This document shows positions 23,530 through 34,088 of a DNA stretch of 64,000 nt, in pieces. Both the position numbers and the translations under genes were made by a program. Position 1 is the first letter of the stretch. The number at the start of each line of letters is the position of its first letter. The notes beneath the pieces were generated by a model. It was not told the DNA's origin. It saw only the letters and a program-made list of their open reading frames with translations, and searched no databases. The stretch is from Adenophora triphylla var. japonica. Lineage: Eukaryota > Streptophyta > Magnoliopsida > Asterales > Campanulaceae. The DNA is taken from positions 703,001 to 767,000 of the forward strand of contig JAFEMH010000338.1 in assembly GCA_022495995.1 (NCBI GenBank), written 5' to 3'.

Positions 23530-23739
23530 GGAACTTAATTAGTCTAATTCCAAAATACAATATATATATATCTTTCTTTCAAAATAAGGCACAAGTACAA
23601 TTCTCTAACCACACAAGTAAGTTATTCTTCCAACCTTGTTTACTTAGTTCTAGGTTGAACGGCTAACTCACATTTTTAAAGGTCAATTTAATTATCTACA
23701 AGTACTCAAGTCTAATTCCCCATAAGACCTAAAGCCATG

Positions 23740-23751
23740 GCTCTGATATCA
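23740..23751 (-). other. Primer-binding site of the Tekay-like element
   Basis: The minus strand reads TGATATCAGAGC two bases after the 5' LTR, one base from the usual TGGTATCAGAGC complement of initiator-Met tRNA. Confidence 0.85.
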
Positions 23752-23753
23752 AT

Positions 23754-26431
23754 TGTAACACCCCTAATTTTCCATACATAAATGAGCATTCAATGGCATT
23801 AAATATAACTTCAAAATATTAGGGTTTCCACCCCCAAAATCCTATTACATCATAAATGTCATTAAATACCATAAATACTTAATAAATGCGGAAGCGAAAA
23901 TAAATACTTATTGTCTCAGCTAGTAAAACCACACTAGCCATTAATGTACTTACAACCAAATGAAATAGCTAATTGTTCAATAATCCTAATTATTCTCCAA
24001 GCGTCGCCCTTCTCGCGACCAATCCAATTCCCTTCTACTTAGAACCTGAAAAGAAAAATTTAAGGGAGAAAGGGTGAGCGAATGAATGCTCAGTAAGTTC
24101 ATACGATGTCTCTTCGGGTACTAAGAAGAGACGACTAGAATGAACACTTCAATAATATAATACAAGGATAGGTTACTTAAGCTTTATAAGAGACTGCGGT
24201 ACAATACAATCAAGACACCATTTAAAATATTCTTCAAGGAAATATGGCACTACAATTCAAAGGGATTCATACAATTTTCGTCAATTTCAACGTACATTAT
24301 AACCTCAATGCCAAAGGTACAATTAATACACCTAGCTTCATCAAGCCATTAGTGTGGGTCGAAACATATATGAATGCTTGTCACACATATATGCTCGGGG
24401 TCTAGAATTGCCCTTGTAATCGAGACAATTCTGAGAGAAGGCATGTGATCACTCATGCAATCCCTAATAAGAACAAGTCCTTAGACGAGTTCGACAATGC
24501 CTTTTCTAGCTGGGCATGTCCATTCTAAGCAAGTAAGTGATTCCTGAGCATGCTAGAACGAGAAAGCATACGAGGTACGGTATGCATATGACAAGTTTCA
24601 AACTTCAGATATTCTGTGAACAACAACATTATCACAAAATATAGATATTTCCAAGTGACATTTAAATATACGCAAATTATTCACAAATAACTATCATGCC
24701 ATTTGATAGTTAAATTATATCAAGAAGGTATAGAATTTCCAATGGAAAAGAAATCAAATACAGTAAAGAAACGTAATCCCTTACCTTAGCTTTGCTTTCC
24801 GTCCTTAAGCGACGCCTTTACGCGAAATCTACAATCACGTAATAACATAACTTAGGCACAAGTAATCGCTTATTACTTCTTATGTACCTAAACTTCCCTT
24901 CTTTAGTTAACCTATGAGTTACTCTTATACTCACCTTAACTGGTTAACTAACTTTCTATTTTTAGGAACTTTCCTAATTTAGCAGTTTCTTAATTTTAGA
25001 AACTTCTTCTTATAGATCTTTCCTCAAGAGGACACTTAGGTTCATTCCTTTCAATGGAAGTCTAATTCCTTGATAGCTTCCTAATTACGGTCCCTCTTCT
25101 CTTTTTGGGTAACCTTCTTTATTTGGAAAGTTTCCTTCTTCGAAAGCTTTCAATTTCGAACCCTACTATTTTAGGAACTTAAGTCTTTTAATATTCTTTT
25201 TAATATTAAAGTGTTATTTTTCTTCTTTCCCTTTGATATAACTCCTTTAAAGTCTTTGGGCTTCTCCTTAATTTCAAAAGGTTCCTTTAGGTATCTTAAT
25301 TTCAATAAAGTCCTTTAACTTTATAAAATTTACAAAGAAGTCCCTCAACTTTTGAAAAATTACAAAATAGCCCCTCAACTTTTGAAAAATTGGAAAACAG
25401 TCCCTCAACTTTTGAAAAATTGCAAAACAGTCCTTCAACTTTTAAATAATTTCAAAATAGTCCTTCAACTTTTAAATAATTTCAAAACAGTCCCTCAACT
25501 TTTAAAATTTACAGAACAGTCCCTAAGAAACTTTGGACTTTTCAGTTCAGTCCCTTAGTTAACTGTTCAGTGAATAACTTAACTGGAAATCAGAATTTAA
25601 TCCCTTCAGCTTTGTAAACATTGCAGTTTGGTCCCTTTTTCCGTTTGAAAACTAACTATTTTTATACAAAATAGACCAAAAGCCTAACACCTAAATAGAG
25701 ACACACCCCAAATCCATCTAGGCCATTCGGCCGAACCCTAGGTGATTCAAAAACCTTGTTTTTGTTCTTCTTTTTATTTTCCAAACATTAAACAACTCAT
25801 TTAATTCACATATTCTTTAATCAAACACTTTTAATCATATATTAATTGTGTTAGATTTAAATCTAAATCAAGATGAACTAGAGTTATGATTACTTCATTA
25901 TAACCTTCAATTTCCCATTATTCAAACCCTTAATTTATTCATTAACTCTAAGATTAAACCATTAAAAATCTAAGAATGACCAAACCTAGAATTAAAATAG
26001 TTTTAGAATTTCAAAAATTCATATCTAATTCAATTTAATTCCGAATTGAATGAAATAAAAACTAGGGTTTAGGGTATCATCTTACCTTGATTATGATGAA
26101 GAAACATTGGCCAAAGAAGACCAAAATCCGGCTGTCACCCCCCCAAGTGCTCGGCCGCCGCCCCCCTCTCCCTAGGGTTTTAATTTTTTTTCTTTTTCTT
26201 TGATTAATGAAGGATTATGGAAAAAAAATAATGAGGAGGTTTATTATTTGTAGCTAGGCTTTAACCTCCTTGGGCCCTCTAACCTCATTAGCCCATAACT
26301 TAGCCCACTTGATTAATAAGTGATTTGGTCCACTCAAATAAAGCCAAGTCCAACTAAATAAGGAGTATTATTTTATTTATTATTCTAATTAAAATAATAC
26401 TAAAAAAAATCAAAATTTTCGGGTCTTTACA
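23754..26431 (-). repeat. 5' LTR of the Tekay-like element
   Basis: This 2678-bp LTR starts TGTAACACCCC and ends GGGTCTTTACA on the plus strand. It is the intact reference copy for 14419-17635. The array of CCTCAACTTTT units is at 25335-25525. The target duplication GCTAC follows at 26432. Confidence 0.93.
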
Positions 26432-26931
26432 GCTACAACACCAACGGCTCAACGATAAATATTAGTCGACCTAGCTCATTGTCCGATCATTATTGGTCCC
26501 GACCTAGTTTCGTCTGACATACTATCATCTAATTGTACAATTTCTATCTGGCTAAGGTACGAAGTCAGAACGACCTCGAATACTTAGGCGACCTAGACCT
26601 ACAGACACGTGCGCCAATCTACGACCCAATCCGTAACCGTCTCCTATAATCACGGAGATCGTTATGCCTACATTGTCTTCATGATTTAAGAGATTCGATA
26701 CGATCCTACATCACTACTATTTATACCAGACAACATCCAACGTTAAAAGGTAATGTTTTCTTAACTATTTTGAGATTAAGTCGTTCAATACAGTTTTATA
26801 TAAACTCATAACACAACATCTCATCATCACGCCGTAGGATATTAGCCGGATACCAACCCGGGTAGTCGTTTGTTCGTGGTTTCAGGTCACATTTGCTACA
26901 CTACAAGAAAACCCATTTATTACAACAGCAA

Positions 26932-27215
26932 ATATCGTTGCAAAAAATATCATGTCATTGCAAAAATTATTTTTTGCAACGACATTTATCGTTGCAGGGT
27001 TGTTGCGGGAATGGGCGTAGCGTAAGTTTTTTGCAACGACTTTTGTTGTTGCAAAAAATATATATTTTTGCAACGACATATGTTGTTGCGAAATTTCTAC
27101 AACATAAGTCGTTGCAAAAGATATTATTTACAGCAACAACATAAGCCGTTGCAAAAGATAGTAACTTGCAAAAAATAGTATTTACAGCAACAGAATAATT
27201 CGTTGCAAAAGATCA
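26932..27215. repeat. Left subterminal repeats of the CACTA element
   Basis: About ten copies of GTTGCAA / TTGCAAC occur in both orientations in under 300 bp (for example ATCGTTGCAAAAAATATC and TTTTTGCAACGACA). They are the likely transposase-binding array. Confidence 0.85.
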
Positions 27216-27637
27216 ATATACATCAACAGAAATGGATTTTTTTTTATCATAATAACCTGGTATTAGATTTCAGTTTAACAAAAACAATTGTTTCAACAAA
27301 AGATTTGTAATTACAGATATTTTATATCCAAAAAACTGCATACCAAATCCATCACCGTATTATAGTATTTGGTACAAATTGTAGCTTAACATTCAAACAA
27401 AAGCAAATAAAAGCATATGCAAATATCTTCATAGCTAGCTTCAACATGCAAAAACTATCACCTCCATAAACTTCATGCTTCCGATCATATCTACCTTCCT
27501 GTAAAAACCCAATATGACTTGCAAACTCAGAAAGGAATAGCAACAGTGATAACTACTCATGTACAAGAAACTCTTTATTGATTTCATAAACCATAATGAG
27601 TAAATTCGGCAAAAAATAAACAAAAGATATCACTTGC

Positions 27638-29150
27638 AATGACTTCATCAAGCAATTCATACACAAGCACGAAATTCTTTCGGAACGAATCTTCGTTGAG
27701 TACACCAATGTAGTCTTTGATGACACGTGCAATCCTCTGTAAAAGCTCCAGGACAAGAGAGGGTGACACATTTGCTCTCGTGGTTGCAACAAACAATAAT
27801 CCAACCACCTTGACATGGAAGTAGTTCACACCATCTACGTTCTATTCATGAGGAATATCTAGAAAATGGTATCCGAAAATAGTTAACTGACTAGAACACT
27901 CAGATCATTAAACTAATCTATAATACCACCAAGTAGAAGCACAAATTTTCTTAACATAGTGCACAGTTCTCAAAATGTAGATAACCTATCTAGTTCCACT
28001 ATTCTACGTGACTTACTCAAATGGAGAACCGAGATAGTGCTGTTACATGACATTAACATATACGAAAGACCTCCTATGAAACATGCTGCAAATCATTCCA
28101 TCCCAAAACAAATAAGTGGTAATTGACTTTTATATACATTTCCAGTGTTTGTTAGATTCTATCAAGATAAAACAAATGCCTAGCACTATAAGAAAGTAAT
28201 AGTAATGAGATACCTACAAAGACGGGGGGTGCCTCCTCTTCATCATCTTCCTTCCAGAATTTCACTTTCTGGAAAAATATCTCTGCACTTCCTTTAGGCA
28301 CATCACCACGATCTGCAGCAATTAAGTTTTCTGATTGATAAATGAAATGCAGTACTTGAAGTCAAGGGTAGACATATTATACTCGGCAAGGTAACCATCT
28401 TCATCACTTCAATTAGAGGACTAGTTAAAAAAATCTTTAGAGACCGACAGTTAAGTACATTAGACTCAGTAGCATTTGTGCAAGTTCTGGTACTCAAACT
28501 GCACAAAACAACAGCTTATACGATTTTAAATCGAAAACACTGATGGAAATAACTATGGGACCCAAATATGACTAATAACTTGGGAAAAATCTTCTTATTC
28601 TTCATAAACAGCAAGATATTTCTCTTGTAAAAGTCTTCTACTGACAGGAAATAACAAAAATAAAATGACTCATAGTTATTATGTAAGTTTTGACAAGCAA
28701 AATCCAGTCTTGCACCTGTAACCCAACAGGGCCAGTGTAGAAGCAATTGAAAGATTCACAATGATGGTCACAAATCACAATCAATACAAATAGTGATTAC
28801 GATGAAACACAGAAACTCAAATGGACAATGCCATGCTTAATTAAACCTTCCTACCATACTATACATGATTCTCAACATGCTTAGCTTAAGCACAAATTAT
28901 CTTCACAACTGGTTATTAGAATCACAAAAAAAAATGAAGAGAACATACCTGACTCACGCTATAGACTTTATTGATGATGAAACGGAGAATATGACATGCA
29001 TATCAATAAACATATACGCATTGATTGATGAAGTATTATCTACATCCACAGATGAATGACTAAAGAAAAACTGTAAAAGAATGAGTACTTACAGTCTCGG
29101 AAAACGATGTTGTCGCCTCTCTGTGACTGCACAAAAAACTGTGAAATCAT
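27638..29150 (-). pseudogene. AP4M: Captured first three exons of AP-4 complex subunit mu
   Basis: Three exons, 29093-29150, 28218-28312 and 27638-27841, join in frame (phases 1, 0) into 119 codons. They start at an intact ATG with MISQFFVQSQRGDNIVFRDY, run through RGDVPKGSAEIFFQKVKFW and VDGVNYFHVKVVGLLFVATT, and reach LELLQRIARVIKDYIGVLNE and VYELLDEVI. This is the N-terminal longin-like domain of the AP-4 medium chain, which sorts cargo at the trans-Golgi. The donor after exon 3 is GC, not GT. The rest of the protein (mu homology domain) is absent, so the product cannot bind cargo. DNA right of the ATG, to about 29690, may be captured promoter and leader. The introns show it came from genomic DNA. 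Confidence 0.88.
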
Positions 29151-30243
29151 GACCACTTAGCTTCCACAATAGAGTTTCTGTGAACGAAAACCAAATTGAA
29201 TAATAGATAAATTAACAACCACATTTTAACTGTCAACAAACAACAAATTTAAAATTATCATAAATAAGAAATATCTAAGCAATCACGCAATTCAAACTCA
29301 AATATGTTCAAGAAGCGACTGACTCGCAAAAATCCAACAAACATTGACCAAATTGAGCCTAAGAATTTAATGGTTCGTACCAAAAAGGTCAAGAAAATCT
29401 CTAAATAAGAAACTACAGAGTTGAATATTAATGGAAGATCGTAATTGTACTGAAATGATTCATATAGAAAATTGATACTTAGAAGTTAGATATAGCAATG
29501 CATTATGTGACAGGATTTCAAAATTATAGAAACGAAAACAGATTAAAATTCATATTTCGATAGTACCAATTTATTACTATTCAGATCTAGCCGGAGATTT
29601 TATTAGAATGAGGGAAGATCGGAGCTTGAAAGATTACTGACCTGAAAGATGACCGGAGGAACAAATTTTGTAAGAGATTTGTTCTATGTGCGTGCTGTAG
29701 TCAAGACAGACCAATTGGGCCGAATAAGCCGAAATATAAAGGTGGTATACCTCCTATAAACGTAAGAGATGTATTGGCTGAAATATATACTTGAACCTAA
29801 ACATAAAATTACCTTAACTCTTGCATGAAGAATTTCTTTTAGAAGTGTCAACAAAGGCCCGGCAGTCGCAGTAGCAATCAGCTGATTATGATCCAAATGT
29901 ACAGGCTTCAAAATTTATCCTTGAATACCCAGAAAATATGCACTACTCAATTAACTTTATCAATGCCCATGGACACCTGTAAATAATTACTAACATTTTC
30001 CTCTCATTTCCATGGCACGTTCATCACTATATCGCAAATTCATAAGAGGATTTCCTGGAGTAGGCTTATTAACCCAAATGGAGAATCTCCTTATGAGAAA
30101 CTCGAGGAAAGCATCAAGTTCTGCTTCATATTGGAATATCATTCCTGGCTAATCCCATAAGAAAATGAAAGGTGGCATATCAAGTGCCAAAAGAGAAAGT
30201 AAAACAAAGGCGAGCTAAGTCAGGATTAAATGTAAATTAGCAA

Positions 30244-30352
30244 TTCACAATCCAATCATATTCAGCTATCAAAGGAACCAAATTGCAAAAATTATACAAA
30301 CTTAGCTAACCAAATGGCTTACTTTGATAGTTGAATATGATTGGATTGTGAA
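30244..30352. repeat. 31-bp inverted repeat forming a hairpin
   Basis: 30244-30274 (TTCACAATCCAATCATATTC...) is the inverse of 30322-30352 with only one difference, which in RNA of the plus sense would be a G-U pair. The loop is about 47 bases. It lies in the CACTA element between the AP4M and U1-70K pieces. Just right, at 30361-30369, is CTAGTAGTG, resembling the end of the other CACTA family here. It may be a tiny MITE or a small-RNA precursor-like fold. Confidence 0.7.
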
Positions 30353-30604
30353 ATGCTTCTCTAGTAGTGAAATCAATGATCGCGAATACACGGATGGAAG
30401 AAAACAAACTCATAAAATGCAAGCAACATTTCAAGAACACAAATGATCAGCTACATCATTGGTCGACTTTTAACACTTGGGAGATCAAAAACCACCCAAC
30501 TTTTAACAATTACGTCGACCAAGGAGATGAGTTTCATTAATTGATTTTGCATTCAGCTACTTCAGTAACAAAAGTGTGTGTCCATGTAACAATCAGGATA
30601 TTAC

Positions 30605-30924
30605 CTCCCAGATGTCCTCCGATTAACTTCTTCACCTCCAACCCTAGTTGTTCCAAGTCCACAACCTAGTCTGCGAGGTCGCCAATTGGGAACAGTTCTA
30701 CCGCGCTCAACATCCACGAGCACCCTTCTATTATCAAGCTTCCTCCCATCAGCTTGTTTATATGCAGCTGCACAGCAAGTGAACAACAGATTTATGATAA
30801 TGAACCTGACAAAGCAAACAGATGCAAGAACGCAAAACAAACCTTTCATGTCACGTGTATGCATGTACTCTATGAAAGCGTAGCCTCTTGGTTTGCTCGT
30901 CTCTTTGTCCGCAACCAAGCGAAC
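30605..30924 (-). pseudogene. Captured U1-70K (U1 snRNP 70 kDa) RRM exons
   Basis: Two exons, 30843-30924 and 30605-30767, join in frame across a GT-AG intron. The first encodes [20 protein letters not shown], with the RNP1 core RGYAFIEY. The second encodes [20 protein letters not shown], then [15 protein letters not shown] and [13 protein letters not shown]. This is the second half of the U1-70K RNA-recognition motif and the conserved segment after it. The upstream part of the RRM and the Arg-rich tail are missing. U1-70K binds stem-loop I of U1 RNA in 5' splice-site recognition; this fragment alone would not fold as a complete RRM. It is in the same sense as the AP4M piece. Confidence 0.9.
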
Positions 30925-31644
30925 CTAAAACTCAAAGATAGAGAAATAAGCCCTAGATAATGAACTTATCAACTCCACATTGTCAGAGTATTTCACACAT
31001 GCATTCATAACTAACTCTTATACCGATGCCAAGCCTCAAATATATAATTAAATTCCACAGAAATGGTTATCCTCTAGTTCTCGGTCTTAAATCTTCTTAT
31101 GTAAAGGATCACAAATTTAGACTACCAAAGACGAAAAATTGCACCTTGTTCAACAATACGATGCATAACAAGATCCCTTCACCAAACAAACAAAAGACAT
31201 CACATAAACCGCTCCCTAGTTAAAAAAAAGTATTGTAAGCATGACTAAGCAATAATTCAACCTAACACATAGTTCAGTTATCTCAAGTTTCCTTTACCCC
31301 ATTCTCAGTTCACCTAATAGAAACCTACTCGGTAAGAATAAACCGTAGACAAGAAACCAAATAAAATTCAACATAAAAAATAATGAAAGAAAAAATCAAT
31401 AAAAATCAATTGACATACCATTTAGACTCCTAAATTGGTGTACTACCAATTACTAATCTGAAGCATCAACCTATCACCGGAAGAATCCGATACATGCATA
31501 TATTCTGACAGCATAAAGGTTATCTATGACTAATAAATAAATAATCACAAAAGTGCAGTGGTAAGAAAATATACTTGAAAATGTTGCCATACAAGATCCT
31601 AAACATCAAGCAAAACTCAAGTACTAGAGAAATATAAGAAAAAC

Positions 31645-31743
31645 CTGCTCTATAAAAGAATCACGTTGTGCCCCAAATTCGTAGCTGCTTAAAGCTCCAA
31701 ATGCTGCAAAGGCATTGGCTCGCATCTTTATGTTCTTAGACAC
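31645..31743 (-). pseudogene. Probable captured exon of a HEAT/ARM-repeat protein
   Basis: A 99-bp exon with a clean acceptor (CAG) and donor (GTTTTT) encodes 33 residues, [18 protein letters not shown] then [15 protein letters not shown]. The pattern of one helix of small and hydrophobic residues, a turn, then an amphipathic helix resembles a HEAT repeat in a large plant scaffold protein. I cannot name the gene, and the assignment is inference. Confidence 0.45.
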
Positions 31744-32138
31744 CTGATTCAAATCAATACTCATTAACTATGGTCTTAACATTACAATATTTCAGACCGA
31801 GAATGATATTGAAAAACAGGGGTAGTAAGAAGATCGAAGAGGAAGGCTTGATAAAATTGATTGATCCCTCTACTAGCTTTTATATGAGTTGGTAACTTAA
31901 TGATTTGCACCTGATTCCTCATAATATCATTCTTGAGCCAGTATATTCTTGGTTATAGGAAGCATTCGGAGAAAGGGTAAGCCGACAATAGTCTCTGACA
32001 CAAGAACATCAGTTCTCTAATCACAAATCACAGCTTCTTCAACAAAACAAGTATTCAAAACATCCAGCAACATCCATTAGAAGAGCAATTGGGGAAAATT
32101 TATTTGCATCCAAAGGAATTTAGTATGAAAATATACAA

Positions 32139-32142
<4 letters not shown>

Positions 32143-32214
<72 letters not shown>
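32143..32214. repeat. (AT)n microsatellite
   Basis: About 72 bases of alternating TA/AT, probably length-variable. The open frame of Tyr-Ile repeats across it is not a gene. Confidence 0.95.
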
Positions 32215-32216
<2 letters not shown>

Positions 32217-32820
32217 ATGAGATAGAGAAGAGGGTGGGTACCAATGATTAGTTCGGTGGCGGGATCGATGACAGGAATACATTTCTTTTGAATAGGTTCT
32301 CTCCATTCGTCAATGAATAGCTGCTCTAGAGGAATTCGGATTGCCTTTCACTAGAAGACTTATATATGGTTATTTGACTGAGATAGAGAAGAGGTGGGTA
32401 CCATCGCTGAATAGCTGCCCTAGATGTATCTGGATCGCCTTACTTCCACTAGAGGAATTCTCATCAGTTATGCACGCATATACAGGGAGTTTTACTCAGC
32501 TCTCTATTCCTCTCTCTGTTAACTAACTGGAAGAAAGCCATGCATAATAAGTTATGACAACATTACCTTCTTAGATATAAGTTTTAGCTACCTAAACATC
32601 TAATAAACAAACCCTTTTAGTAACACACGGAGAAACAAAAAGAAGTTAGAAATTCTCACCTTAGCTGCCATGTTCAAGTTGTCACAACAATGCAGTAGTG
32701 ACACTGCTAAATAAAGATATAACGGTAATGAAACATACTCTAAACCCATCTCATTGGAAAAAAATACTGAAATATTAATAACGAGAGTGTTGTTGATTAC
32801 AATAAAAGGAATAAAAGAAA

Positions 32821-33156
32821 CTAAAGGTCAATCTTAAGATTTTCCATCAAAGAGCAAACTGTTTCAGCTTTTCCCTTGAATGTAATTTTCACATCTTTCC
32901 CTTCAACGATCACCTTCACTTTATCCTTATTAGACAACGTCGATCCTTTATTAGAAGGAACGACTTCAGAACGTGTCTTAGTTTGCAACATTGACGGAAG
33001 AGGCATCTTCTTAATGGCTTCCATGACTTCATCACGAGAGTGATACCCTTTGAACTTAGCATTAGAAAAACCATGGATTTGTTTATTGCATTCCTCCCAG
33101 CTACCGTAGATGCCGGGTCGACGTCCACCCCAAACAACATAGAACAAATATGCCAT
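32821..33156 (-). CDS. Viroplasmin / RNase H1 N-terminal-type domain protein (111 aa), captured
   Basis: This intact 111-residue ORF starts MAYLFYVVWGGRRPGIYGSW and continues EECNKQIHGFSNAKFKGYHS, the fold shared by the RNase H1 hybrid-binding domain and viroplasmin-like domains, which binds RNA-DNA hybrids. The conserved aromatic, Gly and Lys/Arg positions (YVVWxGRxPGIYxSWxEC, HGFxxAKFKGY) are kept. Residues 50-111 are a Lys/Ser-rich linker and an unrecognised end; no RNase H catalytic domain follows. It is the first minus-strand ORF from the right end of the CACTA element, where a promoter would act. It may be a captured host exon or a co-opted element gene. Expression is unproven. Confidence 0.65.
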   Translation of the reverse strand: MAYLFYVVWGGRRPGIYGSWEECNKQIHGFSNAKFKGYHSRDEVMEAIKKMPLPSMLQTKTRSEVVPSNKGSTLSNKDKVKVIVEGKDVKITFKGKAETVCSLMENLKIDL

Positions 33157-33679
33157 CTATTAAATAAAAGCCAAAGTTTTAGGGCTTTAATGGTTTAATC
33201 ACTTTACTAAGTTCGACTTCATTTCTTCCTTTTCCTTGATGAATGTTAAAAATTTAACAGACATTCCACCATCACGCCAGTGGGGAAGCAAGAAATTGCT
33301 TAGGAAAATTTATGAGATCTTTTGAAATTTGAAGCAGAAGAAGGAGATGGAGGCAAAGTACTTACCGCAGCTGATGATGGAGGAGCCGGATGAGAAGTAA
33401 TGACCGAAGATTGGCCGAAGATAAAGAGCCGGAGAGAATTTAGTGGCGAATCTAGGAATTTAGGTTAGGGAGTTAAAGTTTTGTAAAACGGAAGAGGGAA
33501 AGATGATGGAGGGAGAGATATAGTACCTGAACAATAGTGTAGGACGTCGGAATCTGGATGGAGAGGGAGAGATGACGGTGCGCCTGAGACTGAAAATGGA
33601 GAGGGTGAAATGAATTGATAGAGAAGGATTTCAGTATATAATTGAAAGGGGTTTTTAATTTTCTTTCATTTTTTTCCCA
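33157..33679. other. Right inner part of the CACTA element, probable leader
   Basis: This stretch has GGAGATGGAGG-type purine-rich sequence (33340-33620), seen on the minus strand as a pyrimidine-rich leader. It probably contains the promoter and 5' untranslated region for the minus-strand transcription unit. There is no ORF or clear TATA that I would commit to. Confidence 0.35.
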
Positions 33680-33960
33680 TTCTTTTGCAACAATTATGTT
33701 GTTGTCATAAATTTAGAATAATTTTCGCAATGAAGACACCCGTTGCAATATATATTATCTATTTTTTGCAATGAGTGGTTTTGTTACTTAATATTATCCC
33801 AAATATTTGTGGAGGCCTGCGCAAATAAGGAATGGAGAGAAGTGAAATTTCCATTTATTGCAACAAACATTAGTAACGACTCTTTAAGGTCGTTGCTAAA
33901 GATATTTTTTGCAATGACAAAATATTGTCGTTGCAAATTTTATTTGCAATTAATAGAATT
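33680..33960. repeat. Right subterminal repeats of the CACTA element
   Basis: It has repeated TTTTGCAAC and GTTGCAAA motifs in both orientations, mirroring 26932-27215. Confidence 0.85.
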
Positions 33961-34088
33961 TCTTGTAGTGCTAGGAATCAACCTACTGCTCGACTAAGGC
34001 TAATTTGGATCGTTTCCTGCGTCATCAGTTTGGTTTCATTGTCGAGAAACGATCACACTAGACCTTGAAACTTCGCTTAATCACAAAC

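Larger units (their letters stand above)
14419..26431 (-). mobile_element. Ty3/gypsy chromovirus LTR retrotransposon, Tekay-like
   Basis: Two long LTRs (14419-17635 and 23754-26431) with TGTAAC...TTTACA ends flank minus-strand gag, protease, RT, RNase H and integrase remnants. A perfect 5-bp target duplication, GCTAC, lies at 14414-14418 and 26432-26436. The primer-binding site is at 23740-23751 and the polypurine tract at 17636-17650, so the right LTR is the 5' LTR. LTR length, gene order and the C-terminal chromodomain-like tail fit the Tekay lineage. The LTRs differ by only a few percent by eye, yet the pol region has many frame breaks. The left LTR carries a CACTA fragment at 15863-16505. 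Confidence 0.93.
26899..33970 (-). mobile_element. Pack-type CACTA transposon with host gene fragments
   Basis: The left end reads CACTACAAGAAAACCCATTT and the right end is its inverse, ...TTTCTTGTAGTG. A 3-bp target duplication, CTA, lies at 26896-26898 and 33971-33973. Both subterminal zones are full of CGTTGCAAAA / TTTTGCAACGAC repeats. No transposase is found, so it is non-autonomous. It holds exon-intron pieces of AP4M (27638-29150), U1-70K (30605-30924), a probable HEAT-repeat protein (31645-31743) and a viroplasmin/RNase H1 N-terminal-type ORF (32821-33156). All are on the minus strand, so one promoter near the right end could transcribe a chimaera. Confidence 0.92.

Noticed and set aside
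32100..32306. Tyr-Ile repeat ORF
   Set aside because: Translation of the (AT)n microsatellite.
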